From: an uncultured Megasphaera sp.
GTDB lineage: Bacteria; Bacillota; Negativicutes; Veillonellales; Megasphaeraceae
Assembly: GCA_900540735.1 (NCBI GenBank)
Contig: UQHB01000003.1
Location: forward strand, 45,218 to 109,217
Length of the DNA: 64,000 nt
Direction: 5' to 3'
The notes beneath the pieces were generated by a model. It was not told where the DNA came from. It did no database searches and saw only the letters and a list, made by a program, of their open reading frames with translations. Shown here piece by piece: positions 9,301 through 19,200 of this stretch (position 1 is its first letter; the number at the start of each line of letters is the position of its first letter). A program made the position numbers and the translations under genes.

Positions 9301-9897
9301 ATGTATTTAATCCTTGATAACTTTGACAGCTTTGTTTATACTATTCATGCATATATAGAAGAGATAGGCCGCGATGTCATCACGCGCCGCGTTGATACGC
9401 TGACTCTCGACGATATTCGTGCCATGAAACCGACGGGAATCATCCTCTCGCCTGGCCCGAAACGCCCAGAGGATGCCCAGCTTTGCATTGACACAGTTCA
9501 GTGTCTAGGGAAATCGGTTCCCATTCTCGGTGTTTGCTTAGGCTTTCAAGTCTTAGCCTATACAGCTGGCGCAACGGTCACGAAAGGAACGCTACCGATG
9601 CACGGAAAAGTCACGCCTATTACGCATAACGGCACAGGCTTATTTACGGGACTCCCCCAAGGCCTCAAGGTCACGCGGTATCATTCCTTAGCCTTAGCAC
9701 GCCACACGCTGCCACCATCGTACCGCATAGATGCGACGAGTGCGGACGGCGTCGTCATGGCCATTTCCCATCGTACCTATCCCCTCTATGGCGTACAGTT
9801 TCATCCCGAAGCTGTACTGACGGAGCATGGTCACGATATGCTCCGCAATTTCTGCAATATAGCAGAACGAAAGGAGCCTTTCTTCCATGGCAAGTAA
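9301..9897 (+). CDS. pabA: Aminodeoxychorismate synthase, glutaminase subunit
   Basis: 198 aa, class I glutamine amidotransferase. It begins MYLILDNFDSFVYTIHAY, has the nucleophile in GVCLGFQ (Cys ~79) and the His-Glu pair in YGVQFHPEAVLTEHG (~167-170). It releases ammonia from glutamine for PabB to make 4-amino-4-deoxychorismate. TrpG is the close alternative; the immediate pabB and pabC neighbours make PabA the better call. The start has GAAAGGAG upstream, and the end overlaps pabB by 11 bp. Confidence 0.9.
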   Translation: MYLILDNFDSFVYTIHAYIEEIGRDVITRRVDTLTLDDIRAMKPTGIILSPGPKRPEDAQLCIDTVQCLGKSVPILGVCLGFQVLAYTAGATVTKGTLPMHGKVTPITHNGTGLFTGLPQGLKVTRYHSLALARHTLPPSYRIDATSADGVVMAISHRTYPLYGVQFHPEAVLTEHGHDMLRNFCNIAERKEPFFHGK

Positions 9898-11260
9898 CAA
9901 AAAAAGACGCATCATCGCGTCTCCACTAGCCGTTTCAGCGGCAGATATATTTCCTTATTTTGCAGCCCAGCAAGGCACAGCCATTCTCGATTCGTCCTTA
10001 GTCAATGGCTTAGGCCGGTACACGATTATTGCGGCCGTGCCGTATCATACGATTGAAGCCGATGGCAACGTCGTCCGCGTCAATGGCATGATTGACCAGC
10101 ATGCAGCATTTGCCGATACAGTAAATGCCTATTTAAACACTCATCACGACGATAACGACACGGCGTTTCCTATCGTCTCTGGAGCTGTCGGCTATTTCTC
10201 CTATGATTATGGCCGCGAACGGCTTGGCATTCCGTCGCGCCACGCCAAAGACATCAATATGGCCGATGCACGCCTCGTCTTTTACGACCTCTTCGTCATT
10301 GAAAACAACGTAACTCACGAAGTCCATTTCATTGCTAATGGCGAAACAGAAGACGCAGACCAGCTCTTACAACGCGTTGTCCGCAAACTTCAGCAATATT
10401 TAAAATTGCCCCTCCAGCCAGACCGTCTTTCCCTCTTAGAAGGTTTCCACATGACGCGGCAATACACGCCGCACGAATACGAAGCGACCGTACAGCAGCT
10501 CATCGATTATATCATCGCCGGTGATGTCTATATTGCTAATTTGACGCAGCGTCTCACCGTGACGAGCCCAGTCCAGCCGTTCTCCCTCTTTACGCGGCTC
10601 CATAATGATAATCCCGCTCCCTTTAGTGCGTACTTAAATTACCGCGATGGTCAATTCATTTGCGCCTCTATGGAACGGTTCTTGCAAATCCACAACGGCC
10701 TCTTAGAAACACGGCCGATTAAAGGCACGCGGCCGCGCGGCACGACACCGGCGTTAGATGCGGCATTACGGCAGGAATTAGCCGATTCCGAAAAAGATAA
10801 GAGTGAACTCTTAATGATCGTCGACCTCGAACGAAATGATATGAATAAGGTCTGCGACCCTGGCTCTGTCGTCGTGCCGGAACTCTTTGCCATCGAAGAT
10901 TACGCCACGGTCTTTCACCTCGTAGCTACGGTCCAAGGCAAGCTGAAAGACGGCGTCACCGTCATGGATGCTCTGCAGGCTATGTTCCCAGGCGGCTCCA
11001 TTACAGGGGCACCGAAATATCGGGCTATGGAAATCATTGACGAACTCGAACGGTGCCGCCGCGGCCTCTATACAGGCTCTATTGGCTACATGACCCTCGA
11101 TGGCGACTGCGATTTTAACATCGTCATTCGTACAGCGGTCCATCAAAACGGTACGTATCAAATCGGCGTTGGCGGCGGCATTACGAGCGAATCGGATCCA
11201 ATAGCAGAATATAATGAAACGATGCAAAAAGCCAAGGCCCTGCTCTACGCCTTGCACTAA
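9887..11260 (+). CDS. pabB: Aminodeoxychorismate synthase component I
   Basis: 457 aa, chorismate-utilising enzyme fold. The C-terminal catalytic half holds ERFLQIHNGLLETRPIKGTRPRG; the Lys in PIKGT distinguishes PabB from TrpE, which has Ala there. It is followed by DLERNDMNKVC, FPGGSITGAPKYRAMEIIDELE and IGVGGGITSESDPIAEYNET. It converts chorismate and ammonia to aminodeoxychorismate, on the way to folate. The start overlaps pabA, with AAAGGAG inside the pabA end, so the two are translationally coupled. Confidence 0.92.
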   Translation: MASNKKRRIIASPLAVSAADIFPYFAAQQGTAILDSSLVNGLGRYTIIAAVPYHTIEADGNVVRVNGMIDQHAAFADTVNAYLNTHHDDNDTAFPIVSGAVGYFSYDYGRERLGIPSRHAKDINMADARLVFYDLFVIENNVTHEVHFIANGETEDADQLLQRVVRKLQQYLKLPLQPDRLSLLEGFHMTRQYTPHEYEATVQQLIDYIIAGDVYIANLTQRLTVTSPVQPFSLFTRLHNDNPAPFSAYLNYRDGQFICASMERFLQIHNGLLETRPIKGTRPRGTTPALDAALRQELADSEKDKSELLMIVDLERNDMNKVCDPGSVVVPELFAIEDYATVFHLVATVQGKLKDGVTVMDALQAMFPGGSITGAPKYRAMEIIDELERCRRGLYTGSIGYMTLDGDCDFNIVIRTAVHQNGTYQIGVGGGITSESDPIAEYNETMQKAKALLYALH

Positions 11261-11272
11261 AGGAGGTTAGTT

Positions 11273-12022
11273 ATGAATCCCTTAATTGCTGATGACGGCT
11301 TTCAATTCGGCCTCGGCGCCTTTGAAACGATTGCTGTCGAACAAGGCCATCCCATTTTACTATCAGCCCATTTGAACCGTTTAAAACGAGCCTTAGAATT
11401 TTTGCAAATTTACTACGACGAAGGCATTTTGCGTGACGAAATTTCCTTATACATTCGCAACCATTCGTCCAAACACACGGCCTTAAAGCTCATCGTTACG
11501 CCGAAGAACATCGTCATTACGGCTCGGCCTAATCCCTATACGACGGCGAAGTACGCCAAAGGCTTTACAGCCCAATTTAGTGAAATTCGCCGTAATGAAA
11601 CGTCTATGCTTACGTTCTACAAGACGTTAAATTACGGCGATTGTATCTTAGAAAAACGGCACGCTGTCCAAAGCGGCTTAGATGAATTTATTTTTTGCAA
11701 CATGAAAGGGCAAATTACAGAAGGAACGACGACGAATATCTTCTTTGCCAGACAACAACTCATCGTTACACCGCCGGTCCAGTGCGGCCTGTTAAACGGC
11801 ATTATGCGCTCGTATATTATGCAGAACTGGGACGTGCAGGAAAAAATCATTTATCCGTCAGACATCCTCGATTATGATGAATGTTTCGTATCCAATTCCT
11901 TAATGGGCGTCATGCCCCTCCGTCGTCTCGGTACGTCCCTCTTCCCGAAGGCCAACACGTACGTCAGCACGACCATTCAAGAGCAGTATCAGCGGGACAT
12001 GCTGCAATTAGACGAACTCTAA
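11273..12022 (+). CDS. pabC: Aminodeoxychorismate lyase (class IV aminotransferase fold)
   Basis: 249 aa, PLP enzyme of the branched-chain aminotransferase fold. Early motif is FQFGLGAFETIAVEQG; the PLP lysine is in TFYKTLNYGDCILEKRHA, and the cofactor-binding loop is GQITEGTTTNIFF. It cleaves pyruvate from aminodeoxychorismate, giving p-aminobenzoate. It follows pabB by 12 bp with AGGAGG upstream, completing the pathway in one operon. Its stop codon directly abuts the stop of the convergent trkH gene, with no intervening base and no separate terminator. Confidence 0.88.
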   Translation: MNPLIADDGFQFGLGAFETIAVEQGHPILLSAHLNRLKRALEFLQIYYDEGILRDEISLYIRNHSSKHTALKLIVTPKNIVITARPNPYTTAKYAKGFTAQFSEIRRNETSMLTFYKTLNYGDCILEKRHAVQSGLDEFIFCNMKGQITEGTTTNIFFARQQLIVTPPVQCGLLNGIMRSYIMQNWDVQEKIIYPSDILDYDECFVSNSLMGVMPLRRLGTSLFPKANTYVSTTIQEQYQRDMLQLDEL

Positions 12023-13474
12023 TTACCACGCGCTCTTGGACGTCCAGAAATCTTTCTTTAACATGACAAGGAAGGTCAGCATTTCGAGCCGCCCTAAAAG
12101 CATGGAAACGCAGAGGATGCCTTTAGAAAAGGCCGATAAGCCGGCATAGGTTTCCGTCGCCCCTGTAATGCCAAAGGCCGGGCCAATACAGCCCATTGTC
12201 GAAATGCTAATGCCAAAGGCATCGAAGACCGATACGCCATCGCTGATGAGGAGCAGTGCCCAGATAAAGATAAAGGCTATATACAAGAAAAAGAACTGGA
12301 ACACTTGGCGAATCGTAACCATACTGAGCTGTTTGCCGTTCATGCGCACGTCGAGGACCATGCGTGGATGCAAGCTTTTTTCGACGAGTGCCCACAAGGT
12401 ACGGCATAAAATGAGGACGCGCGAAATCTTTAGGCCAGCTGCAGTCGACCCGGCGCACCCTCCCATCATCATTAAGAGAAGAAGCAATAATTTCGAAAAG
12501 CTCGGCCACTGGTCAAAGTCTGCAGACACAAGACCTGTCGTCGCAATGGATGCGACCTGAAAAGACCCGTAGCGCAAAGCCTCCCCTAGAGATATAGGAA
12601 AGGCAGCTAACAAATTTAGAGAAATCAATAGAGTACAGACGACGAGGATGGACACATACGCTTTAAATTCCGTATTATGGCGAAGCGGTGCCCATCCTTT
12701 TTTATATATTTGGAAATATAAATTAAAATTGCCCCCTGTTAAAACCATGAAGAAAGTCATCCAACATTCGACGGCAACGCTTTCAAAATGAGCGGCACTG
12801 GCATTATACGTCGAAAAGCCACCAGCTGAGACCGTCGACAAGGCATGATTGACTGCACTGAGCCACTCCATGCCGCAAAGGATGAAAATAATCCCGGCTG
12901 CTACCGTAGCCCCCATATACATGAGAAAGAGGACGCGCGTCATGACACCGAGGCGCGGCAAAATCCGTTCGCGCGTAGGCCCAGTCATTTCCGCTTGATA
13001 CATAGACGACCAAAATTGACCGGACTCGGGCAAGAGGGCGACGAAAATAACGAGAATACCGAGGCCGCCGAGCCAGTGGGTCATACTGCGCCATAATAAG
13101 AGACTCTGCGGCAGTACTTCAATGTCCGTAATGACCGTCGCCCCTGTACCGGTAAAGCCGGAAATACTTTCAAATAAGCTATCTAAGGGTCCTAAGAAAC
13201 CGCTCAAATAGTATGGGAACATAGCCAGAATCGTCGCTGCCAGCCAGCCGAGCCCTGTAATGGCAATGCCTTCGCGGAGATTGAGCGTACGCATCCGCTT
13301 GCGGCCATACTGCCAAAAGAACCCGCCAACGACCCAATTTAAGGCAATCGCTTCGAGAAAGACGATGCCCATAGCTTCGCCGTAAGCCCACGCCAAAAGC
13401 AGGGGGATGCCTAAGACAGCCCCCTGAATGAGTGCGATTTTACCAATAAATTGAGCAATAATCCGACAATCCAT
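12023..13474 (-). CDS. trkH: TrkH-family potassium channel subunit (third of three)
   Basis: 483 aa integral membrane protein with the four M1-P-M2 repeats of TrkH/KtrB. Selectivity-filter segments visible are SGFTGTGATVITD, LSTVSAGGFSTYN, ASIATTGLVSADFDQWP and ISTMGCIGPAFG, each with the expected Gly. It forms the K+ pore gated by the TrkA NAD-binding ring. It is the last gene of the trkA-trkH-trkH-trkH operon, 17 bp after its neighbour, to which it is clearly similar (shared layout REGIAITxLGW, HWLGGLGI, GGCAGSTAxGLK). Confidence 0.92.
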   Translation of the reverse strand: MDCRIIAQFIGKIALIQGAVLGIPLLLAWAYGEAMGIVFLEAIALNWVVGGFFWQYGRKRMRTLNLREGIAITGLGWLAATILAMFPYYLSGFLGPLDSLFESISGFTGTGATVITDIEVLPQSLLLWRSMTHWLGGLGILVIFVALLPESGQFWSSMYQAEMTGPTRERILPRLGVMTRVLFLMYMGATVAAGIIFILCGMEWLSAVNHALSTVSAGGFSTYNASAAHFESVAVECWMTFFMVLTGGNFNLYFQIYKKGWAPLRHNTEFKAYVSILVVCTLLISLNLLAAFPISLGEALRYGSFQVASIATTGLVSADFDQWPSFSKLLLLLLMMMGGCAGSTAAGLKISRVLILCRTLWALVEKSLHPRMVLDVRMNGKQLSMVTIRQVFQFFFLYIAFIFIWALLLISDGVSVFDAFGISISTMGCIGPAFGITGATETYAGLSAFSKGILCVSMLLGRLEMLTFLVMLKKDFWTSKSAW

Positions 13475-13491
13475 GAAAGGTTACTCCTTCG

Positions 13492-14943
13492 TTACCACGT
13501 GTGTTTGCGCCAAAACGAGGGCATACATAAAACGAGAACTGGAAAACTTTCGAGCCGTCCCATGAGCATAGCCAGCGAAATGACGGCTTTACTCACAGGC
13601 GGCAGCGGGGCGCACGTCGCCGTCGCACCAAAGAGGCCAAACCCAGGGCCGCAGCTCCCCATGGCGGAAATACTCAGAGAGGCTGCATCAAAAATCGGTA
13701 CGCCGTCGACGACAAGAATAGCCGTCCACAAGACATCTAAAAGGACGTACACGAAGAAGAACCGCCCTACGCCCCACAAGATTGCTGCTGCAAAGTCATC
13801 GCCATTGGAGCGTACTTGCACGACCCCTTGGGGATGCAGTTGCTTCCGCACTAAGGCGACGATGGTCTTACAGAGGAGCATGACCCGCGTGACCTTCAGG
13901 CCCCCTGCTGTCGAACCGGCACAACCGCCAATGAACATGAGCACAAGTAAGATTAATTTCGAAAAGGACGGCCACTGCTCAAAATCATAAGACACGTACC
14001 CTGTAGACGACGAAATAGCTGCAGCCTGGAAAAAGGTCTGCCGCAACGAATAGCCCATCGTCCAATCTTGGGCCGCTACTAAGTTTGCCGTCATCAAGAG
14101 CGTACTGCAAAAGACGAGAGCCAAATAACAACGAAATTCCGTATCCTTGACGATGACGGTAACGCCTCGTTGCCACGCCGCAATATACATACCAATATTG
14201 GCACTCGAAATAATCATGAAAAAGGCCAGCCATCCTTCGATGACGGGACTATCGAAATGGGCAACACTCGTATTATACGGCGAAAATCCACCTGTCGCAA
14301 TGGTCGCAAACGCATGGTCTACAGCGATGACAAAGTTCATGCCGCAAGCCATGAGGACAACCGTGCAGACGACCGTAAAGACGAGATACACCAGAAATAA
14401 AGCCTGTGCCGTTTCTTTAATGCGCGGCAAGGACCGGTCATTGGTCGGCCCTGTGCTTTCAGCATTGAACATGTGGACCACGCCGCGACTAAATTGCGGA
14501 AATAAAGCAATAAAAATGACGATAATCCCAAGGCCTCCGAGCCAGTGCGTTAAAGCACGCCATAAGACGATACTTTCTGGAATAGATTCAATATCCGGGA
14601 AGACTGTCGCCCCTGTACCGGACAAGCCGGAAATACATTCAAAAATACTATCAAGCAATGGTAAATAGCCGCCTAAAGCATAAGGCAAGGCACCGAGGAA
14701 GGTCACGAGCACCCAGCCCAGGGTCGTAATGGCAATGCCTTCGCGAATAGTCAGGCTGTCCACAGGACGGCGGCCATGACGCACCAGGCCTACCCCGACG
14801 ACGACGCAAAGGACAATAGTCCAGCTAATGGGGCCCATACTCCCTTCTCCCTCATAGAGGGCCAGCACTAAAGGCAAGACGATAGTACAGCCTAAGGCCA
14901 AGGATAATTTACCTAATACATAGGAAATGACACGAATATCCAT
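13492..14943 (-). CDS. trkH: TrkH-family potassium channel subunit (second of three)
   Basis: 483 aa, same length and architecture as the downstream copy. Filter segments are SGLSGTGATVFPD, FATIATGGFSPYN, AAISSSTGYVSYDFEQWP and LSISAMGSCGPGFG. The DRSLPRIKETAQ and GGCAGSTAGGLK segments match TrkH from many bacteria. Divergence from the other two copies is considerable, so these are not recent duplicates. It lies in the same operon, 9 bp after the third copy. Confidence 0.92.
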   Translation of the reverse strand: MDIRVISYVLGKLSLALGCTIVLPLVLALYEGEGSMGPISWTIVLCVVVGVGLVRHGRRPVDSLTIREGIAITTLGWVLVTFLGALPYALGGYLPLLDSIFECISGLSGTGATVFPDIESIPESIVLWRALTHWLGGLGIIVIFIALFPQFSRGVVHMFNAESTGPTNDRSLPRIKETAQALFLVYLVFTVVCTVVLMACGMNFVIAVDHAFATIATGGFSPYNTSVAHFDSPVIEGWLAFFMIISSANIGMYIAAWQRGVTVIVKDTEFRCYLALVFCSTLLMTANLVAAQDWTMGYSLRQTFFQAAAISSSTGYVSYDFEQWPSFSKLILLVLMFIGGCAGSTAGGLKVTRVMLLCKTIVALVRKQLHPQGVVQVRSNGDDFAAAILWGVGRFFFVYVLLDVLWTAILVVDGVPIFDAASLSISAMGSCGPGFGLFGATATCAPLPPVSKAVISLAMLMGRLESFPVLVLCMPSFWRKHTW

Positions 14944-14952
14944 ACGACCCTC

Positions 14953-16395
14953 CTACCACGGACGACGTGCCGCTTGGAGCACAGTCTTGATGAGAATACA
15001 TAAGGCAAAAATTTCCATCCGCCCAACGATCATGACGACAGTACTGTAGAGCTTGAACCACACGGGCAAGGCCCATATATCCGTCAGCCCAAAGAGCGGT
15101 GCCGTCGCCCCGACAGAGGTTAAACAGCCTACAGCCATACCTAAGGCTTGGAGCGGCGTAATGCCTGCTAAGGAAAGGATAATAGCCGAAACGAAGTACG
15201 TCGTCATAAATAAGAAGAAATACGCCAAAACGAAACTAACGACGTTCGTTTCTACAGCACGGCCATTGACAGTGAAACTAATGACCATGTGCGGATGAAT
15301 GGTGCGGTTCAATTCATTTTTTGCCATTTTGCAGAGAATAATGAGCCGCATGACCCGTAGTCCCCCAGCTAGTGAAGCCATGGAGGCTCCCATAAAGGGC
15401 AGGATAAAAAGCACGCCCTTATCGAGTTCCGGCCATGACGATACAGCCCCAGCCATCATTCCCGTCGTACTCAAAAACGACAAGACGTGAAACAATCCTT
15501 GTACGGCACTGCCTGCAGCCGTATAGCCTCCGTCATGCCAGAGCTGGCCTGCAGCAATACCTGTAGCGACGATGATAATCCCAGCCATGACTTGCCATTC
15601 TGCATCAGTGAAAATCGTCCGCAACGACCGACGTTCTCCCCCTTTGAGATAGAGCAAGAAATTACCGCTCACGACGAGCAAGGGAAGTAGTGCCGCCAGC
15701 TCTACGAATAGGGAATCAGGTGATAACACACCGATTCCGCCCGTCGTCGAAACGGTCAACCCGGCTTGGACGACCGCTTCATAGAGCGTTGCTCCTGCTG
15801 CGAGATACAAGAGAATAGCTGCGACCGTAATCCCTACATAGATAGCCAAGACTTTCGCTGTCCGACCCAGCATGGGATGCACCATCGGGCTAAAGGATAC
15901 ATTTTGCCGCCCTTGGACAGACATCGTCAGGGACGTACTGACTAAGGGCAAGACGGTCACGACAAAGGCCAAAAACTGCAAGCCCCCTAACCAACCGAGG
16001 GCACTATGCCAAAGCCAGAAAGACGGCAAGGCCTGCACGTACACAGCTGGGCACACGACGAGGCCTGTCGTCGTCACCGTCGCTACCGCATCAAACCACG
16101 CATCGAGCCACGTCGTCATACCGCTCAAGGCATAGGGCAGCATGCCGGCCAAGGACAAGACGACCCAAGCGAGGAGCATGAGCCACGCTGCACTCGGAAT
16201 ATGAATTTGTCGTTCATGCCGCCGTCCGGCATACCAGCACCAACCGCTGGCTCCATAAAGTAAGACCAGAGACGGCAAAAAATACCCTATCGGTTCGTGC
16301 AGCAAGGCACTCATGGCAACGACACCAGATAAGACCAGGGCACTCATCCCTAATAACGGGCTCCAAAGAAAGCAAATTACACGATACGCCATCAT
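14953..16395 (-). CDS. TrkH-family potassium channel subunit, divergent copy
   Basis: 480 aa membrane protein directly after trkA (1-bp gap). Filter segments are ATVTTTGLVVCPA, LTVSTTGGIGVLSPD, LSFLSTTGMMAGAVSSWP and GCLTSVGATAPLFG. The first has TTTGLV where the other two copies have GTGAT, and the third is longer, so this copy may differ in ion preference or gating. The loop that normally has GGCAGSTA reads MGASMASLAGGLRVMRL. It is still clearly TrkH-family. Either ATG at 16395 or ATG at 16392 could be the start. Confidence 0.85.
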   Translation of the reverse strand: MMAYRVICFLWSPLLGMSALVLSGVVAMSALLHEPIGYFLPSLVLLYGASGWCWYAGRRHERQIHIPSAAWLMLLAWVVLSLAGMLPYALSGMTTWLDAWFDAVATVTTTGLVVCPAVYVQALPSFWLWHSALGWLGGLQFLAFVVTVLPLVSTSLTMSVQGRQNVSFSPMVHPMLGRTAKVLAIYVGITVAAILLYLAAGATLYEAVVQAGLTVSTTGGIGVLSPDSLFVELAALLPLLVVSGNFLLYLKGGERRSLRTIFTDAEWQVMAGIIIVATGIAAGQLWHDGGYTAAGSAVQGLFHVLSFLSTTGMMAGAVSSWPELDKGVLFILPFMGASMASLAGGLRVMRLIILCKMAKNELNRTIHPHMVISFTVNGRAVETNVVSFVLAYFFLFMTTYFVSAIILSLAGITPLQALGMAVGCLTSVGATAPLFGLTDIWALPVWFKLYSTVVMIVGRMEIFALCILIKTVLQAARRPW

Positions 16396-16396
16396 C

Positions 16397-17740
16397 TTAC
16401 CTGCCTTTGAAATAGGTCATGACCTTCTTGGAAAAGGCCGTTTCCACAAAGAGGATGACCCGGTCACCAGACAACAAGACCGATTGCCCATTAGGGATAA
16501 ACGCCTGTTCATTGCGCACAAAAGCGCAGACCAAACATTCTCGCGGTAACTGCATATCCATTAACTTCTTCCCTGCTACAGGCGCCCCTTCTTGGACGAT
16601 GACTTCTACTGCTTCGGCTTTGGCTCCTTCGAGGAGCGATACAGAGACGACACCACCGCGACGGGCAAACGCCAAGATTTCACTGGCTGACAAGAGGCGC
16701 GTCGACAAGACAATATCGACACCGACCTTTTCCATGAGCTCACTGTATTCAATACGCGAAATCCGGACAATGGTCTTCTTCGCGCCTAAATGCTTAGCAA
16801 TCAAGGCAAGCATCAAATTCAGGCGGTCGTCGTCCGTGAGGCAAATGACCACATCTGCGTCAGCAATACCTTCTTGTTCCAGTAAATCAATATCGGCTCC
16901 GTCCCCGCAAATGGAAATACCGTCGTGTAACTTTTCGGCTACAGCCAGGCACCGTTCGCGATTTTTATCGAAAATCTTTACTTTCACTCCTTGGCTGTCG
17001 AGCATAGGAGCTAAAAATCGCCCTGTCCGACCGGCCCCGATAATCATGACTCGTTCCGCTGCTTTCGGGTTACGTTGCACTGCCTTTTTGCTAAAAGACT
17101 CTAAGGCCTTCGGGTCGCCAATAAAATAAACATTGTCGTGTGGCAAGAGCTGGTCATTACCGTGTGGGATAATCATGCGATGGTCCCGAAAAATCATGCC
17201 TACCAAAATAGACGGCGGCACATTTAAATGCTGTAACGGCACGTTGACGAGCGACGAATGACGGTCTAACTTCGTTTCAAAAAGACGGACTTTGCCATTG
17301 GCAAAATCTTCGACATTTAACGCTGCCGGTGTCATGAGAATCCGATTGATTTCATGAGCCGTAATCAGTTCTGGATTTAACATCAAGTCAATATCAAAAT
17401 TTTCTTTTAAATAATCTTTCGCTTCGGACATGAACTGCATATCCCGAATACGTGCAGCCGTATAGGCAATACCGTGTTTCTTCGCCAAAATGCAAGCGAC
17501 CATATTCACTTCATCGACGGCTGTTACGGCAACGAGAATGTCTGCACCCTTAATGTCAGGGTCATTCATCGTAATCGGGCTTGCCCCGTTAGCTTGAATA
17601 GTGAGCACGTCCAGTGTGTTTTTGACTGCTTCCAGTTGCGCTTCGTCTTGGTCGACGACGACAACGTCAAATTGTTCATTCGATAATAATTCTGCAATAC
17701 TATATCCTAATTTTCCTGCACCGACAACGACGATACGCAA
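16397..17740 (-). CDS. trkA: Trk potassium uptake regulator TrkA
   Basis: 447 aa. TTG at 17740 is taken as the start: GAGGTGA lies 5 nt upstream and the protein then opens directly with the Rossmann motif RIVVVGAGKLGYSIAELL. It has two RCK-N/RCK-C modules: N-domains at ~1-120 (GAGKLG...VVDQDEAQ) and ~225-345 (MIIGAGRTGRFLAPMLDSQGVKVKIFDKN), each followed by a RCK-C domain. It binds nucleotides in the cytoplasm and gates TrkH pores. As first gene of the operon, one TrkA appears to serve three TrkH subunits. Confidence 0.92.
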   Translation of the reverse strand: MRIVVVGAGKLGYSIAELLSNEQFDVVVVDQDEAQLEAVKNTLDVLTIQANGASPITMNDPDIKGADILVAVTAVDEVNMVACILAKKHGIAYTAARIRDMQFMSEAKDYLKENFDIDLMLNPELITAHEINRILMTPAALNVEDFANGKVRLFETKLDRHSSLVNVPLQHLNVPPSILVGMIFRDHRMIIPHGNDQLLPHDNVYFIGDPKALESFSKKAVQRNPKAAERVMIIGAGRTGRFLAPMLDSQGVKVKIFDKNRERCLAVAEKLHDGISICGDGADIDLLEQEGIADADVVICLTDDDRLNLMLALIAKHLGAKKTIVRISRIEYSELMEKVGVDIVLSTRLLSASEILAFARRGGVVSVSLLEGAKAEAVEVIVQEGAPVAGKKLMDMQLPRECLVCAFVRNEQAFIPNGQSVLLSGDRVILFVETAFSKKVMTYFKGR

Positions 17741-17810
17741 GATAATCACCTCTATTATAGTCTCTGCAATACTATACCACATGTCTCGCATAGTGGCTAG
17801 TGCATAGAAA

Positions 17811-17836
17811 AAGACCACCCATTTCTGAGTGGTCTT
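17811..17836 (-). terminator. Terminator of the first porin gene
   Basis: Stem AAGACCAC/GTGGTCTT with a 10-nt loop, followed on the minus strand by TTTTT. It lies 40 bp after the stop of the porin gene at 17876 and matches in sequence the terminator of the second porin at 19757-19784. Confidence 0.8.
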
Positions 17837-17875
17837 GTATAGTCATATATCGTTCTATTGGGCTAAGCGGCCAAA

Positions 17876-19153
17876 TTAGAATGCGAATACGAACTGAGCA
17901 CGTGTCTGTTCTTCCGGATCCTGGTTAGAACCATCTTTTGTGGAAGAAGCGAAGGACTGCATAACGTTGAACTGTGCGTTTTTAGCGAAGGTGTAGTCAA
18001 TGCCAGCACCCCAGCTCTGGATGTTGTCCATCTGACCGAAACGCCAGGAGTTGGAGCCAGCACCAAGGTAGGAACCAGCTTCTGCATCAATATATTCAAC
18101 CCATGCATCCCAGGATTTCGGAGTAGCCATGGAAGCTTTGCCGTATGTCAATTTACCAATCCAGAGATCAGCGCTGTCATCACCAGTTACAGCATTATCT
18201 TTAGAAAGGCTAACGTTTTCATAGTTTGCTAAGAGATTCCATTTCTGGCCAAGACCTAAGGAAGCATATGCCCCCCAGAGATCATCAGCAACAATGCTGT
18301 CTTTGCCATTGAAGGAGTTGTAGTATGCACCTACAGCAGATTTGCCAAAGAAGCCTTCGATTTCGCCATAACCAGTTTTGGTATTGAGCATGTCAGTATC
18401 TTTGGATTCTTTAAATTTACCATAACCAGCAGTCACAGCGAAGCTATCGTTAGCGTATTTCAACTGAGCGCGGTCAAATACGTTACCATAGTTGTAGCCG
18501 TAGGTGTTGCCGAGGACGTAAGCGTCTGTACGACCAACGGAAGCCGTTACGTTACTGCCGAGTTTTGTAACAACTTCAGCACGGTCCGTGTACGGGTTAT
18601 TATCGCTATCAGAAGCAGCACTGGGGTTAGCGAAACTTACGTTATCTGTGCTGATACCATAACGAACAACAGTGTTGTCGTTTACTTGAGCGTCTGCACG
18701 GAGACGGATACGGTAGGACCAAGAAGCGTCGTCATTTACGCCACCTTTACCATTCTGGTCGTTCTGGTATAAATAACGGAGACGAGCGTCACCGGAGAGT
18801 TTTACATTGCCAACTTTGTTTTCAAGAGCGGAAACGCGAACGCCGAGGTTGTTGAGTTCGTCAGCATATTCATCAGCGAGTTTATTGATGAGTGCGCGCT
18901 GTTCAACAGTAGCTTTGTCTTGATGAGCCATAGCTTTTGCAACCATTTCAGCTGCTTCGTAACGAGTGATGTTACGTTCGCCCTGGAAGTACTGGCCGTC
19001 AACGCCCTGGATGATACCAGCATCAGCGAGTTCTACAACGGATTTGTATGCCCAGCTGTCGGAAGGAACGTCAACGAACGGATTTGCTGCGAATGCGCAA
19101 GTAGCACCTACAGCCATAGTTGCAACTAATGCTGCTAAAACTTTGGATTTCAT
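17876..19153 (-). CDS. OmpM-like outer-membrane porin with SLH domain
   Basis: 425 aa. There is a signal peptide (MKSKVLAALVATMAVGATCAFA), then an SLH domain at ~24-80 (NPFVDVPSDSWAYKSVVELADAGIIQGVDGQYFQGERNITRYEAAEMVAKAM), a coiled-coil (~85-120, TVEQRALINKLADEYADELNNLGVRVSALENKVG) and a C-terminal beta-barrel ending in Phe (AQFVFAF). In Negativicutes such OmpM proteins tether the outer membrane to peptidoglycan and form pores. The N-terminal ~125 residues are nearly identical to the next porin while the barrels differ. It has its own promoter, leader and terminator. Confidence 0.93.
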   Translation of the reverse strand: MKSKVLAALVATMAVGATCAFAANPFVDVPSDSWAYKSVVELADAGIIQGVDGQYFQGERNITRYEAAEMVAKAMAHQDKATVEQRALINKLADEYADELNNLGVRVSALENKVGNVKLSGDARLRYLYQNDQNGKGGVNDDASWSYRIRLRADAQVNDNTVVRYGISTDNVSFANPSAASDSDNNPYTDRAEVVTKLGSNVTASVGRTDAYVLGNTYGYNYGNVFDRAQLKYANDSFAVTAGYGKFKESKDTDMLNTKTGYGEIEGFFGKSAVGAYYNSFNGKDSIVADDLWGAYASLGLGQKWNLLANYENVSLSKDNAVTGDDSADLWIGKLTYGKASMATPKSWDAWVEYIDAEAGSYLGAGSNSWRFGQMDNIQSWGAGIDYTFAKNAQFNVMQSFASSTKDGSNQDPEEQTRAQFVFAF

Positions 19154-19200
19154 GAAAATTACCCCTTTTCAAAAAAAATATAGATTTGGTCTTACTTCGT

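Noticed and set aside
18920..19129. Plus-strand frames within both porin genes.
   Set aside because: They mirror the conserved SLH coding region on the opposite strand and appear in both paralogues for that reason; no ribosome sites.
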